A stretch of DNA of 64,000 bases from Polynucleobacter sp. MWH-S4W17 (GTDB taxonomy: Bacteria > Pseudomonadota > Gammaproteobacteria > Burkholderiales > Burkholderiaceae), in contig NZ_CP061295.1 in assembly GCF_018687535.1 (NCBI RefSeq), forward strand, positions 868,001 through 932,000. Reading direction: 5' to 3'. Below are positions 27,333 to 36,714 of this stretch, one piece after another. Both the position numbers and the translations under genes were made by a program. The notes below the pieces were generated by a model. It did not search any database. It saw only the letters and a program-made list of their open reading frames with translations, and was not told the DNA's origin. Within the stretch, counting starts at the first letter, position 1, and each line of letters begins with the position of its first letter.

Positions 27333-27851
27333 CTAGCTTTTTAATACTGACTGATGGCGAATGCCCGATTGATTTAAAAGATCACGGCCATTTAGGAAAG
27401 TAATTTCCAGCAAGGTAATTGCACCACTGACTTCAAAGCCAGCACTGCGTATTAACTTATCAGCAGCCACTAAGGTTCCACCGGTAGCAAGAACATCGTC
27501 AAGCAGCAATACTCTGGCATCTTTAGGGAGGGTAGATTGCTGAATCTCTAGAGCATCATTGCCATACTCAAGACCATAAGCTTCACGATGACTAGCTAAA
27601 GGGAGTTTGTTAGGTTTTCTAGCCAGTACTAAGCCCCTGTGTGCGTGATGGGCTAGGGCAGAGCCAAAGATAAAGCCGCGAGACTCAATGCCTAGAATGT
27701 GGGTGTAATCAAATTGCTGGGACACCTCATCTAACTGACGAATAGCTTCTTTAAAGGCGGCTGGATTGGCTAATAAAGGGGATATATCCCTAAAGAGAAT
27801 GCCGGGTTTTGGAAAATCAGGAACTCCGGGTAGATAATCTAATAAATTCAT
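27333..27851 (-). CDS. apt: Adenine phosphoribosyltransferase
   Basis: Converts adenine and PRPP to AMP. The 172-residue product has FPKPGILFRDISPLL, the IESRGFIFG loop, LARKPNKLP, and the PRPP-binding motif VLLLDDVLATGGTL. A TTG precedes the ATG at 27851; ATG is preferred. It is divergent from a nucleosidase gene with only 11 bases between start codons. The two enzymes would form a route from methylthioadenosine or S-adenosylhomocysteine to AMP. Confidence 0.94.
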   Translation of the reverse strand: MNLLDYLPGVPDFPKPGILFRDISPLLANPAAFKEAIRQLDEVSQQFDYTHILGIESRGFIFGSALAHHAHRGLVLARKPNKLPLASHREAYGLEYGNDALEIQQSTLPKDARVLLLDDVLATGGTLVAADKLIRSAGFEVSGAITLLEITFLNGRDLLNQSGIRHQSVLKS

Positions 27852-27862
27852 CAACAGCCAAT

Positions 27863-28429
27863 ATGAAAACAGAACTTCTTATTATTACCGCATTAGAGTC
27901 CGAGCTCAAGCGTGAAGCTCTGCCAAGTGGGGTGGAAATTGTGTATTCAGGCGTTGGCAAAATTAATGCTGCCATAACCAGCATCAAAGCCATTCACCAA
28001 TACTCACCAAAGAGAATATTGAATTTCGGTACCGCAGGGAAAATCAAAACAGAATTACAGGGGCTACTAGAAATCGGTAAGGTCATTCAGCGCGATATGG
28101 ATGCTGAGCCACTAGCACCCCGCGGCAGCACTCCTTTTTGCGCTAGACCACAAGAGTATGTATCTACCGGAAGATTTATCTGTGGCTCTGGTGATAGCTT
28201 TGTGACGGCATCCGATCCTTGGTTGCATAGCCAAGGTGTTGATGTTGTTGATATGGAGCTATTTGCAATTGCTGCGATTGCACATGATCATCACATACCT
28301 TGGCAATCATTTAAATACATCACCGATGAAGCTAATGAAGACTCTGGGGAAGACTGGCATGCGAAAGTTCATCTCGGCCAAGAACTCTTTTTGGCGGCTT
28401 TAAGTCAGGCTCTTGCTAACGATTCCTAG
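27863..28429 (+). CDS. Phosphorylase/nucleosidase-family protein (MTA/SAH nucleosidase-like)
   Basis: The 188-residue member of the PNP/UDP phosphorylase fold probably cleaves the N-glycosidic bond of a nucleoside. Motifs: IITALESELK, YSGVGKINAA (active-site glycine loop), ILNFGTAGKI, CGSGDSFV, VVDMELFAIA (base/ribose-binding Met-Glu) and KYITDEAN with the catalytic Asp. It is shorter than MtnN (about 230). ATG 27863 (MKTELLIITAL) is the family start; the open frame upstream overlaps apt. Confidence 0.82.
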   Translation: MKTELLIITALESELKREALPSGVEIVYSGVGKINAAITSIKAIHQYSPKRILNFGTAGKIKTELQGLLEIGKVIQRDMDAEPLAPRGSTPFCARPQEYVSTGRFICGSGDSFVTASDPWLHSQGVDVVDMELFAIAAIAHDHHIPWQSFKYITDEANEDSGEDWHAKVHLGQELFLAALSQALANDS

Positions 28430-28560
28430 TTACCTTATTCCTTAATTTGAGCCCAAAATCACCCTAAAAGCACCTAAGTAAGGTTTTTTACCCTCATCAG
28501 GCTTGTGGTGATTTCTGCTGAGTCGCACCGGCAAAATAAGTTCTTGTGTTATAAAATTCA

Positions 28561-28572
28561 TTGACTAGTCAA
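28561..28572. promoter_or_regulatory. Probable MarR-family operator
   Basis: TTGACTAGTCAA is a perfect 12-base palindrome 8 bases upstream of the marR-type start. It overlaps the expected start site of a promoter whose -10 could be TATAAA (28550-28555). Autorepression by the encoded regulator is the likely function. Confidence 0.65.
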
Positions 28573-28580
28573 TTAGTTTT

Positions 28581-29069
28581 ATGAAAAATACCAGCCCTTC
28601 ACCATCCTCTTTCTACACCCCAGATAATTACCGCCCCCAGGGGAGTGTGGCTTATTTGATGTTGCGTAACAAATCAAGCTATCAACGCCTAGGTGATTTG
28701 AGGCTGGCAGATCTTGGTATTACTGCAGCGCAGATGAGCGTGTTGCTCCTCGTTTCACATTCTGAAGCGGCTACGATTTCTTCCTTATCGCAAGCGTTAG
28801 GAGTTAATGCCGCAGCAACAGTGCGCGTGGTTCAAAAACTGGAAAAGATGAAACTCATACAAAAAGAGCCCTCCAAAAAGGACGGACGTGTAATTGGCCT
28901 ATCGCTCACTGCTGACGGAAAGAAGGCGGCAATATCGATTCCACCACTGTGGTGCGATCTATTAAATCAGTCATTAAATGGCTTTACGCAAAAAGAATTT
29001 GATCAATTACGCGATTTCTTATTGCGAATTGAAAAAAATAATTTACAGCAACTTGAGGTGAGCTCATGA
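28581..29069 (+). CDS. MarR/EmrR-family transcriptional regulator
   Basis: A 162-residue winged-helix repressor. The recognition core AAQMSVLLLVSHSEAATISSLSQALGVNAAATVRVVQKLEKMKLIQKEPSKKDGRVIGLSLTADGKKA has the wing residues KDGR typical of MarR. Such regulators are released from DNA by phenolic or hydrophobic ligands. It heads an operon with an outer-membrane factor, a fusion protein and a DHA2 pump; the stop overlaps the next gene by 4 bases. A palindromic operator lies just upstream. Confidence 0.9.
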   Translation: MKNTSPSPSSFYTPDNYRPQGSVAYLMLRNKSSYQRLGDLRLADLGITAAQMSVLLLVSHSEAATISSLSQALGVNAAATVRVVQKLEKMKLIQKEPSKKDGRVIGLSLTADGKKAAISIPPLWCDLLNQSLNGFTQKEFDQLRDFLLRIEKNNLQQLEVSS

Positions 29070-30544
29070 GGCGCTTAGCTTGGGTATGTAGCGTAGTCCT
29101 AGTGACGTCCATAGGCTCTCTCCTATCGGCTTGTACCTTTTTTCCTAGGCAGGCGTTGCCTGAGCAAGCTGCGAAATCCATTGATGTGCTTGAGCCAAAG
29201 CTGGCTACACAAACCAATAGCAATAACAGCAGTACTAATCCTATTGAAGATGCATGGTGGACGGCATTTGGCGATCCCCAGTTAAATCAATTGATTCAAC
29301 TGGGGCTTAAGCAGTCTCCTAGCTTGGATACATCAGGCGCAAGGATAGCGGCAGCCCAAGCGATGTTAGAGAGTGAAAGGGCGGCATTTATTCCTCAGGT
29401 AAGTGTTGGAGGTCAGGTTGATCGACAACAACTTTCACAGAATTATATTTTTGTGCCTGGCATGCCTATTTACACCGGATACGGACTAGCCAATGCTTCA
29501 CTGAGTTGGTCTCTGGATATTTGGGGAAAGCAAAAGAAGTATTTTGATGCCGCCAAGAATCAGGTACTTGTTGCTCAAGCAAATTACAAAGCCTCAGAAC
29601 TTCTTCTCTCGACAACGATTGTGCGCGTTTATTTTGACTATGACCATATGGTTCAGGCTCGAGCACTTTATGCGAGGGAGCTTGAGGTCAGAAAGAATTT
29701 ACTGCGTATTGCCATTGACCGCCAGCACGCAGGTCTAGTTGATGCGTTGACAGTAAATCAACGCAAGGTAGAATTAGAGTCTGCTCAAGCTAATGTAAAT
29801 CAGTCTAATTTGAGTGTGAAGATGATGCAGCATCAACTTGCTGCTTTGGTTCAAGAGGGCCCATCCTGGGGTGAATCGCTCAAGGCCCCATCGATTCAGG
29901 CAACCAATCTTAGTCTCCCCGAAGTTATCCCATCCGATCTATTGGAGCGCAGGCCTGATTTACAGGCATTGTTAAGTCAGATTGATGTAGCAAAGCTGCA
30001 ATTAGAAGGTGCAAAGTTAGAGTACTTGCCGGACGTGAATCTTGCAGGTTTCATCGGAGTTCAATCATTTGGCTTATCCCAACTTTTTTCTAGCAGAAGT
30101 CAGCAATTTAGTATCGGCCCTGCGATAAATCTGCCAATCTTTGATGGCGGCGTAATTGATGCCAACGTAACCGGCAAAGAAGCGAATCGAAACCAAGCGA
30201 TTGCCTCATATCAGGAGCAACTAGTACAAGCTTTGCGTGAGGTTGCCGATAGCATTGGATCTGTGAAGAATACACAGGCTAATTATGAGGGCTTCGCTAA
30301 TGCCGAGATAAACGCCAAAAGAAATTTTGAAATTACGCGCAGTAGAAGCGAGGTTGGAATCGCCTCCAAAGAAGCGTCTTTAACTGCGGAGCAGGCTTAT
30401 CTGTTGCAGGGGCAAAACTATGCAGATGCTAAATCCAAACTGTTAACTGCCAATGTGGTGCTGGTTCAGGCCTTAGGCGGATCTTATCTTCAGTCTAAAT
30501 CTGAATCTAGAACTCAACCGAAATTAAGCGGACAAACTCAATAA
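29066..30544 (+). CDS. Outer-membrane efflux lipoprotein (NodT/OprM family)
   Basis: The trimeric outer-membrane channel of a tripartite pump. The 492-residue product has a signal peptide and a lipobox ending LSAC (Cys23), then two OEP repeats with long coiled helices. Family motifs include WWTAFGDPQLNQLIQLGLKQSPSL, SWSLDIWGKQKK, LERRPDLQA and LPIFDGG. It is encoded between the MarR gene and the fusion-protein gene, so it probably serves the EmrAB-type pump. Many EmrAB systems lack a linked channel gene, so the presence here is informative. Confidence 0.92.
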   Translation: MRRLAWVCSVVLVTSIGSLLSACTFFPRQALPEQAAKSIDVLEPKLATQTNSNNSSTNPIEDAWWTAFGDPQLNQLIQLGLKQSPSLDTSGARIAAAQAMLESERAAFIPQVSVGGQVDRQQLSQNYIFVPGMPIYTGYGLANASLSWSLDIWGKQKKYFDAAKNQVLVAQANYKASELLLSTTIVRVYFDYDHMVQARALYARELEVRKNLLRIAIDRQHAGLVDALTVNQRKVELESAQANVNQSNLSVKMMQHQLAALVQEGPSWGESLKAPSIQATNLSLPEVIPSDLLERRPDLQALLSQIDVAKLQLEGAKLEYLPDVNLAGFIGVQSFGLSQLFSSRSQQFSIGPAINLPIFDGGVIDANVTGKEANRNQAIASYQEQLVQALREVADSIGSVKNTQANYEGFANAEINAKRNFEITRSRSEVGIASKEASLTAEQAYLLQGQNYADAKSKLLTANVVLVQALGGSYLQSKSESRTQPKLSGQTQ

Positions 30545-30564
30545 GTATTTCACTCGGAATATCC

Positions 30565-31533
30565 ATGGACACTACTACAAACAATGGCGGTTTTAATCGA
30601 CCAAAAGCTTTCAAGATCTTTTTCGCGATCCTGGTTGGGGTCTTTCTTTTAGGACTGCTGTACTGGCTTATTTTTAGCCGTAATTCAGAATTTACTGATG
30701 ATGCATATGTAGCAGGTTCTCAGATTCAGGTTGTATCCCAAATAGAAGGCGCGATTGCTACTGTCAATGTTTCTGAAACCCAATCTGTCGAGGAGGGCCA
30801 AACACTCTTTAGGGTTGACCCTACAGAAGTACTGATTGCATCTGAAAAAGCAGACATTGATTTGCGCAATGCGACTGCAGATTACCAAAAGCGTAAGGTC
30901 TTACAGGGCGATGCCAGTGTGTCAAAAGAGGAGCTGGAACACTCTCAGTTGGCCTTGCTAAAGGCGATGGCTAATGCCCGCCAAGCCTACATCAATCTGC
31001 TTCGAGTTGATGTTCAAAGTCCAGCTAAAGCCACAATAGCAAAGCGGTATGCTCAAGTTGGCCAGCGTGTAGCTCCAGGCACTCAACTGGCAATGATGGT
31101 TGCGGGCGATCAGATTTGGGTTGATGCGAATTTTAAAGAAGATCAGCTTAAAAATATTCGCATTGGACAGTCGGTGAAATTGGAGTCTGACATCTACGGA
31201 GGCAAGATGGAATTTCATGGCAAGGTAGTTGGCTTTGCCCCTGGAACAGGTTCCACTTTAGCTCTTTTGCCACCTCAGAATGCCACAGGAAATTGGGTAA
31301 AAGTAGTGCAGCGCTTACCTGTGAGAATCGCGCTGGATAGTAATGAGTTAAGTAAGTACCCCTTAAATATTGGCTTATCAATGAATGTTAAAGTCGATAC
31401 TAGTGATCGCGATGGTAGTTCACTGCAGGCGATGGATAAAGGTCCCATTAGTGACACTACTATTTATCAAAAGCAATTTGATAAAGCTGAGCGCCATATT
31501 CAGTCTCTATTGACGAACTCTAAGAAGCCATAA
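30565..31533 (+). CDS. emrA: Membrane fusion protein, HlyD/EmrA family
   Basis: The 322-residue periplasmic adaptor has one N-terminal transmembrane helix (about 17-38), then the EmrA signature TDDAYVAGSQIQVVSQIEGAIATVNV. A helical hairpin and the second lipoyl half follow (VQSPAKATIAKRYAQVGQRVAPGTQLAMM). The beta-barrel segment includes IWVDANFKEDQLKNIRIGQSVKLE. It joins the outer-membrane channel (upstream) to the DHA2 transporter (10 bases downstream). Confidence 0.92.
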   Translation: MDTTTNNGGFNRPKAFKIFFAILVGVFLLGLLYWLIFSRNSEFTDDAYVAGSQIQVVSQIEGAIATVNVSETQSVEEGQTLFRVDPTEVLIASEKADIDLRNATADYQKRKVLQGDASVSKEELEHSQLALLKAMANARQAYINLLRVDVQSPAKATIAKRYAQVGQRVAPGTQLAMMVAGDQIWVDANFKEDQLKNIRIGQSVKLESDIYGGKMEFHGKVVGFAPGTGSTLALLPPQNATGNWVKVVQRLPVRIALDSNELSKYPLNIGLSMNVKVDTSDRDGSSLQAMDKGPISDTTIYQKQFDKAERHIQSLLTNSKKP

Positions 31534-31542
31534 TTAGCCCTT

Positions 31543-33075
31543 ATGAGTGCGCCTGAGCTAGAGCCTCTTAAGGGATATAAGCTGGTACTTGGAACCTTGG
31601 CTTTTGCCTTGGGATCCTTTATGAACGTTCTCGATATGTCCATTGCAAACGTTGCTTTACCAACGATTGCAGGAGATTTTGCTATTAGCCCAACTCAAGG
31701 GACCTGGGTCATTACTTCCTACGCAGTTAGCGAAGCTATCTTTTTGCCATTAACCGGTTTTCTAGCCAAGAGAATTGGCGAGGTACGTCAGTTTATCTTT
31801 GCCACGATACTTTTTACGATAGCTTCAATGCTGTGTGGGTTGGCACCATCCTTCGAGGTGCTGGTCATCTCGCGCATCTTGCAAGGCATTGTTGGCGCTT
31901 CAATGATTCCGCTTTCCCAAACCTTGATCATGAAATGTTATCCGCCAGCAAAGCGGGGTATGGCATTGGGTATTTGGGCGACAACTACCATAGTGGCGCC
32001 TGTATTAGGACCCTTAATTGGTGGCTGGCTTACCGATAATTTGGTGTGGCGTTGGGCTTTCTATATCAATTTGCCATTTGGCATTTTGGTTGCTGTGATG
32101 GTCTACTGGTTGTATGGTGCTCCAAAGCCTGAGTCCTCTAAAGAGAAAATTGATCTTATTGGCATAGCGCTACTAGTTGCTGCTGTCGCCTCGATGCAAA
32201 TTGCACTTGATAAGGGTAGTGAATTAGATTGGTTGTCATCATCATTCATTGCAACTTTAGCAACGATCTCCTTTATCTCTTGGATCGCCTTTGTTCTCTG
32301 GGAGTTGGGGGCAGAGCACCCCATTGTGGATTTGCGCTTATTTAGGCTGGTGAACTTTCGTACCTCTGCCATCTGCTTGGGGATAGGATCTTTTGCCTTT
32401 TACATCTACATTGTGATCGGCCCTTTATGGCTGCAAACCCAATTGGGCTATACCGCATTTAACTCTGGCAAGGTCATGGCAATCACTGGAGTATTGGCTT
32501 TATTTTGTGGCCCTTTATTTGGGGCCAATATCCATCGTATTGACGCGAGAATCATTGCCACTATTGGATTTGCCGCCATGGCAATTGGGTGCTGGATGGC
32601 TGCCGGCTTTACAACTGGCGTCGATGAAAAAACACTGATGTTTGCTCGCCTCATTATGGGTGTGGGTATTGCAGGATTCTTCATGCCAATGTCTGCAATT
32701 TCTATGTCGCAGCTCAGGGGGAGTCAAATTGCTTCTGGTACGGGTATCTCTAACTTTTTAAGAAACGTGGGTGCCAGTGTAGGAACAGCGGTTGCCACTA
32801 CGCTCTGGCAGGACAATGCGATTAGACAGCATGAGAACCTCATGAGCAATATTCAGACGGGGAATCTTGCATACCAACAATTGATGGAAACAACTGCCAA
32901 ACTCGGCATGACAGAAATGCAGCGACATGCCTTAGTTGATAACTTGGTTACCTCTCAGGCCTACATGCTTTCAACCAATCAGCTAATGCTATTGGCAGGA
33001 CTCATTTTGGTGGCGCTGATGCCCCTAATCTGGTTATCTAAACCTCCATTCGGATCGGGCCTTATCGGTCACTAA
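31543..33075 (+). CDS. emrB: DHA2-family MFS drug/proton antiporter (EmrB-like)
   Basis: The 510-residue, 14-helix transporter has EmrB motifs: NVLDMSIANVALPTIAGD in helix 1, the GFLAKRIGEVRQF loop (motif A), the LQGIVGASMIPLSQTLI region and GPLIGGWLTDNLVWRWAFYINLPFG (motif C). Proton-driven export of hydrophobic or toxic compounds is expected. It completes the MarR-channel-adaptor-pump operon. The downstream alkane hydroxylase gene hints that pathway substrates or products might be exported, but this is inference. Confidence 0.93.
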   Translation: MSAPELEPLKGYKLVLGTLAFALGSFMNVLDMSIANVALPTIAGDFAISPTQGTWVITSYAVSEAIFLPLTGFLAKRIGEVRQFIFATILFTIASMLCGLAPSFEVLVISRILQGIVGASMIPLSQTLIMKCYPPAKRGMALGIWATTTIVAPVLGPLIGGWLTDNLVWRWAFYINLPFGILVAVMVYWLYGAPKPESSKEKIDLIGIALLVAAVASMQIALDKGSELDWLSSSFIATLATISFISWIAFVLWELGAEHPIVDLRLFRLVNFRTSAICLGIGSFAFYIYIVIGPLWLQTQLGYTAFNSGKVMAITGVLALFCGPLFGANIHRIDARIIATIGFAAMAIGCWMAAGFTTGVDEKTLMFARLIMGVGIAGFFMPMSAISMSQLRGSQIASGTGISNFLRNVGASVGTAVATTLWQDNAIRQHENLMSNIQTGNLAYQQLMETTAKLGMTEMQRHALVDNLVTSQAYMLSTNQLMLLAGLILVALMPLIWLSKPPFGSGLIGH

Positions 33076-33186
33076 TGAGGCTTTGATGGCGCTCCATCAT
33101 TAGGGATTTCACTAAGGTACTCTGAGCATGGCGCCTAAAAATGCAGGCTATCAAATCAAGCAATTTTTTTGAGTGGAGGCTAAGAT

Positions 33187-34353
33187 GTGGTTATGAACGG
33201 CATAACAACAATCCAAGGTCCAGAGTGGAATGATAAGCGCTGGCTTTGGTTATTGAGCCCAACCATTCCATTTGCTTTTACCGCCTCTATTCTGGCATTC
33301 GTATTGACTGGTCATTGGCTCTATTTGCTTTTTGCCCCAGCCATCATTCATATCGCCATCCCTATCTTAGATCTGACTTTTGGTGAAGACTTTAGCAATC
33401 CTCCGGAATCCGCTGTCGAGAGCTTAAATAAAGATTTCTTTTATCGCGCGCTGGTTTGGCTTTATGTTCCCCTTCAGCTCATTGGCACAGTCTATGGAAC
33501 TTGGCTGGCAGCGACTCAGTCTTTAGATTGGTATGCCTACATCGCCTTAGTATTTACTGTGGGATCTACCAATGGTATTGGCATTGGAACTGCTCATGAG
33601 TTAGGGCATAAACAAGAGTCCGTAGATCGCTGGCTTTCTAAATTGGCATTAGCCTCCAGTATGTATGGCCACTTCTTTGTGGAACATAACCGCGGCCATC
33701 ATAAGCGGGTGGCAACACCAGAGGATCCTGCTAGCGCCCGTATGGGGGAAAGTTTTTGGGCATTTCTGCCGCGTACTGTATTGGGCAGCCTAATTTCCGC
33801 ATGGGAATTAGAGCGAGAACGCTTAAAAAGAAAAGGGAAGGTCGTTTGGAGTATTCAGAATGAAAATCTCCAGGCTTGGTCTCTCACGATTCTCTTGTAC
33901 GGTGCTCTCATATTTTGGTTGGGATGGGCGGCACTAATCTTTCTTGTCCTTCAGGGCATCTACGCTGCCTCGATGTTGGAAGTTGTGAACTATGTAGAGC
34001 ACTACGGTCTGTTACGTCAAAAAGATCAAAATGGTGGGTACGTGCGCTGTGCACCAGAGCACTCTTGGAACAGTAACCATATAGTCGGAAATATTTTGTT
34101 GTATCACCTACAGCGCCATTCTGATCATCATGCTCATCCAACTAGACGTTATCAAGCATTACGTCATTTTGGAGAGGCTCCTCAATTGCCAGGTGGTTAT
34201 GCATCCATGATTACCTTGGCGTATTGCCCGCCCCTCTGGTTTGCCTTAATGGACAGACGGGTAGTGCGCCATTACGCTGGGGATATGAGCAAAATCAATA
34301 TACAGCCTTCAGCTAGATCAAAGCTGATGAATCACTGGAGTAATCAACAATGA
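33187..34353 (+). CDS. alkB: Alkane 1-monooxygenase
   Basis: Membrane non-heme di-iron enzyme that oxidises n-alkanes to 1-alcohols. The 388-residue product has all the hallmark histidine motifs: HELGHK (137-142), EHNRGHHKRVATPEDPASAR (166-185), NYVEHYG (268-274) and LQRHSDHH (308-315). Several hydrophobic helices lie before and between them. GTG 33187 has GGAGG 8 bases upstream; ATG 33193 is the alternative. The stop overlaps the GMC dehydrogenase start. AlkB needs rubredoxin; no rubredoxin gene is visible in the window. Confidence 0.95.
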   Translation: MVMNGITTIQGPEWNDKRWLWLLSPTIPFAFTASILAFVLTGHWLYLLFAPAIIHIAIPILDLTFGEDFSNPPESAVESLNKDFFYRALVWLYVPLQLIGTVYGTWLAATQSLDWYAYIALVFTVGSTNGIGIGTAHELGHKQESVDRWLSKLALASSMYGHFFVEHNRGHHKRVATPEDPASARMGESFWAFLPRTVLGSLISAWELERERLKRKGKVVWSIQNENLQAWSLTILLYGALIFWLGWAALIFLVLQGIYAASMLEVVNYVEHYGLLRQKDQNGGYVRCAPEHSWNSNHIVGNILLYHLQRHSDHHAHPTRRYQALRHFGEAPQLPGGYASMITLAYCPPLWFALMDRRVVRHYAGDMSKINIQPSARSKLMNHWSNQQ

Positions 34354-35948
34354 AGTCTCAGGCCTTTGATTACATTGTCGTAGGTGCTGGGTCTGCTGGT
34401 AGTGTGATGGCAGGACGACTTAGCGAGGATGCCGGCACTAGCGTTGTATTGCTGGAGGCTGGCGGTAATGGTGATAGCTGGGTCGTTAAAACGCCTGCGG
34501 CTGCCGTAGCTATGTTACCCACATCAATCAATAACTATGCCTTTCAAACGGTACCCCAGAAGGGCTTAAACGGCCGTCGAGGATATCAGCCCAGAGGAAA
34601 GTGTTTAGGTGGCTCTTCGGCGATTAATGCCATGATTTACACCAGAGGGCATCGCTCTGATTACGATCACTGGGCAGCGCTTGGCAATATAGGCTGGTCA
34701 TATGACGAGCTGCTTCCTTACTTTAAGAAAAGCGAAAACAACACCACAATTCAGAATTCCTTCCACGGTATTGATGGCCCTTTATCTGTATCAAATCTGC
34801 AGTCACATAATCCTTTTCAGCAAATCTATTTGAATGCAGCCAAGGAAGCCGGATTTCCGGTTACGGAAGACTTCAATGGTGCTGAGCAAGAGGGTTTAGG
34901 GATTTATCAAGTTACCCATAAAAATGGTGAGCGCTGGAGTGCAGCGCGTGGCTATTTACACCCCCATATGGGTAAACGAAAAAATTTAAATGTGCAAACT
35001 GGTATTCAGGTTGAGTGTATTTTGTTCGAAGGTAAGCGCGCTGTGGGCGTGAGCTATATGCAGGGTGGTAAACAGCACATCATGCACGCTAACAAAGAAG
35101 TTATTCTGTGTGCAGGCGCCTTCCATTCCCCACAATTACTCATGGTTTCAGGGGTGGGGCCTGCTCAAGAGTTAAAGAAATTCGATATACCAGTTATCCA
35201 TGATTTGCCTGGTGTAGGTCAAAATCTTCAAGACCATCCAGACTTTATTTTTGGCTATTCAGCAGATAGCCTTGATCTGATCGGTATTTCTTTAGGTGGT
35301 ACGGTTAAATTGACTGGTGAAATTATCAAGTATGTTCGTTCACGCGAAGGTATGATTGCCACCAACTTTGCAGAGGCGGGCGGCTTCCTCAAAACAGATC
35401 CCAGTCTTGAGGCGCCAGATGTGCAATTGCATTTTGTAGTTAGCTTAGTGGAAGATCATGCTCGTAAATTACATATGGCCCATGGCTATTCGTGTCATGT
35501 ATGCGTTCTGAGGCCTAAGAGCCGTGGGCAGATTACGCTAGCTAGTAACAGTATGCAAGACGCACCATTAATTGATCCAGCTTTTTTGGCTGAAGAAGAG
35601 GATTTGGAAACCCTAGTTAAAGGTTATAAGCTGACCAAACAACTAATGGATGCCCCCTCGTTTACTAAGATACGCAAAAAAGATGTCTTTACACCTAATG
35701 TAAAAATAGATGATGACATTCGGAAGATTATTCGGGAGCGGGCTGATACGGTCTATCACCCAGTGGGCACCTGCAAGATGGGCCATGATGCAATGGCAGT
35801 AGTTGATGCAAACTTAAAAGTTCATGGCATGGAGGGGCTAAGGGTGGTTGATGGCTCGATCATGCCAACCCTAATCGGAGGCAATACTAATGCTCCCATC
35901 ATTGCTATCGCTGAAAAAGCAGTAGACCTGATCCGAGCAGGTCGCTAA
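34350..35948 (+). CDS. GMC-family alcohol dehydrogenase (AlkJ/choline-dehydrogenase-like)
   Basis: FAD-dependent oxidoreductase of 532 residues. N-terminal FAD fold DYIVVGAGSAGSVMAGRLSED...VVLLEAGG, GMC signature 1 (GKCLGGSSAINAMIYTRGH), signature 2 (GAFHSPQLLMVSGVGP) and the C-terminal active-site His region YHPVGTCKMG and GGNTNAPIIAIAEKA. Its start overlaps alkB by 4 bases, so it probably oxidises the AlkB alcohol to the aldehyde, as AlkJ does. An aldehyde dehydrogenase is not encoded nearby. Confidence 0.9.
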   Translation: MKSQAFDYIVVGAGSAGSVMAGRLSEDAGTSVVLLEAGGNGDSWVVKTPAAAVAMLPTSINNYAFQTVPQKGLNGRRGYQPRGKCLGGSSAINAMIYTRGHRSDYDHWAALGNIGWSYDELLPYFKKSENNTTIQNSFHGIDGPLSVSNLQSHNPFQQIYLNAAKEAGFPVTEDFNGAEQEGLGIYQVTHKNGERWSAARGYLHPHMGKRKNLNVQTGIQVECILFEGKRAVGVSYMQGGKQHIMHANKEVILCAGAFHSPQLLMVSGVGPAQELKKFDIPVIHDLPGVGQNLQDHPDFIFGYSADSLDLIGISLGGTVKLTGEIIKYVRSREGMIATNFAEAGGFLKTDPSLEAPDVQLHFVVSLVEDHARKLHMAHGYSCHVCVLRPKSRGQITLASNSMQDAPLIDPAFLAEEEDLETLVKGYKLTKQLMDAPSFTKIRKKDVFTPNVKIDDDIRKIIRERADTVYHPVGTCKMGHDAMAVVDANLKVHGMEGLRVVDGSIMPTLIGGNTNAPIIAIAEKAVDLIRAGR

Positions 35949-36709
35949 TCTAGCCCATCAAAATTGGGGGTGCGCTTTTCTAAAAAGGAGGTCAGCGCTT
36001 CTTTTGCTGCTGGACTATGGAGTCTATCGATGAAGTGCTTGCCTTCAATATCAATTTGATTGAGTACTGCAGCCTTAAGTTCACCCTCTTTTAACAAAGA
36101 CTTCGTTCTTGAGACTGATCCGGAGGATAAGGTAGTTAGTTTTTTGGCTCTCTGCTCCGCATAAGGCAGTGCAGATGGTTCTGAAATTACTTTGTTTACA
36201 AATCCAATTTGATGGGCTTCATCAGCGCTGATGGGTTCACCAAAAAGCAATATTTCTGAAGCCTTTTGATGGCCAGCGAGACGTGGTAGCAATAATGAGA
36301 CCGCACCTTCTGGAACCAAGCCCAAGGAAACGAAAGGAAATATAAAACGAGCATTCTTCTGCGCGTATACCAAATCGCAATGAAACAGTAATGTTGCCCC
36401 AATGCCAACCGCAACTCCATCAACTGCTGCGATTAAAGGCTTAGTTAGTCCTGCTAGCGCCTTTAACAAATTAATGGGTGGCGCATCTTCATGTGTAATC
36501 GGCGATTGCATGAAATCCACAATATCGTTACCTGCTGAAAAGGCATTGCCAGCCCCAGAGATCAACATCACCTTCACTTGAGGGTTTTGATCTCCATCAA
36601 AGAGTATCTGTGTAAGTTCACGATACATTGCATTAGTAAATGCGTTCTTTTTCTCAGAACGGTTCAGTAATATCTTCAGAATCCCGTCAGACAGATGGTG
36701 GTTAATCAT
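35945..36709 (-). CDS. Enoyl-CoA hydratase/isomerase family protein
   Basis: The 254-residue crotonase-fold protein has the oxyanion-hole segments SAGNDIVDFM and AVDGVAVGIGATLLFHCDLVYA, and FPFVSLGLVPEGAVS with the catalytic glutamate region. It could hydrate or isomerise enoyl-CoAs and complements the FadB fusion, for example for unsaturated chains. It is the last gene of the beta-oxidation operon, 6 bases after the nitronate monooxygenase, and its stop meets the alkJ stop (4-base convergent overlap). Confidence 0.87.
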   Translation of the reverse strand: MINHHLSDGILKILLNRSEKKNAFTNAMYRELTQILFDGDQNPQVKVMLISGAGNAFSAGNDIVDFMQSPITHEDAPPINLLKALAGLTKPLIAAVDGVAVGIGATLLFHCDLVYAQKNARFIFPFVSLGLVPEGAVSLLLPRLAGHQKASEILLFGEPISADEAHQIGFVNKVISEPSALPYAEQRAKKLTTLSSGSVSRTKSLLKEGELKAAVLNQIDIEGKHFIDRLHSPAAKEALTSFLEKRTPNFDGLD

Positions 36710-36714
36710 GTGAT

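Noticed and set aside
33072-33106. Hairpin CTAATGA ... TCATTAG after the DHA2 pump gene
   Set aside because: Possible stem, but no T-run and a long internal loop; too weak to call a terminator.
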